NCBI GenBank assembly: GCA_964590945.1
Contig: CAZPXF010000102.1
Location: forward strand, 1-6,540
Source: CAZPXF01 sp964590945
GTDB taxonomy: Bacteria; Bacillota; Clostridia; Lachnospirales; Lachnospiraceae
Direction of reading: 5' to 3'
DNA: 6,540 nt
Shown here: positions 6,536 through 6,540 of the stretch, piece after piece
How positions within the stretch are numbered: position 1 is the first letter of the stretch
Layout of the letters: the number at the start of each line of letters is the position of its first letter
The notes under the pieces: generated by a model
Database searches by the model: none
What the model was told of the DNA's origin: nothing
What the model saw: the letters and a program-made list of their open reading frames with translations, nothing else
Translations under genes and position numbers: made by a program

Positions 6536-6540
6536 GATAT

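Noticed and set aside
1..6540. Defence system, CRISPR array, mobile element or RNA gene hidden in the window
   Set aside because: Coding sequence on one strand fills essentially the whole window, all of it glycosyltransferase-like; no regularly spaced repeats, transposase motifs, terminal inverted repeats or tRNA-like folds were recognised.

Overview
The window is a single, completely packed stretch of a surface-glycan biosynthesis locus, read entirely from the minus strand. Five glycosyltransferase genes follow each other with no real intergenic space: a GT-B (CgeB-like) enzyme (6524-5370), a two-domain GT2 protein of 735 residues (5377-3170), a single-domain GT2 of 383 residues (3168-2017), a single-domain GT2 of 328 residues (2014-1028), and a fifth GT2 (1018-1) that starts on GTG and runs off the left edge. 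The junctions are an 8-base overlap, a 1-base gap, a 2-base gap and a 9-base gap. At each one the Shine-Dalgarno sequence lies at or within the 3' end of the preceding gene, so one polycistronic mRNA with coupled translation is the simplest reading. Neither the promoter nor the terminator of this transcript is in view.

The organism is most likely a Gram-positive anaerobe of the Clostridia, with Lachnospiraceae as the best guess. The reasons are strong GGAGG/AGGGG-type Shine-Dalgarno sites, intermediate base composition, and GT2 proteins ending in a coiled coil plus a basic tail of the SxSYRLxR type, which I associate with Firmicutes capsule and cell-wall-polysaccharide clusters. This is inference from style, not a database match.

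Functionally, the GT2 proteins have the GT-A nucleotide-sugar fold motifs (PVYN, NDGS/DDGS, DxDD and a D-containing catalytic-base motif). They have no hydrophobic stretch long enough to be a membrane segment, so they should act in the cytosol or at the inner membrane face. They would add sugars one after another to a lipid-linked repeat unit or wall polymer. Six catalytic domains (five GT2, one GT-B) are present, so up to six linkages could be formed by these genes. Flippase, polymerase, sugar-nucleotide synthesis and ligase genes are not in the window and would be expected on either side. Donor sugars and acceptors cannot be deduced from the sequence.

I found no RNA gene, CRISPR array, insertion sequence, attachment site or origin. 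The more interesting points are the internal duplication in the 735-residue enzyme, the shared basic tails, the Shine-Dalgarno sites hidden in coding sequence, and the short, nearly identical DNA blocks shared between the GT2 genes. I saw no evidence for a wholly new type of system.
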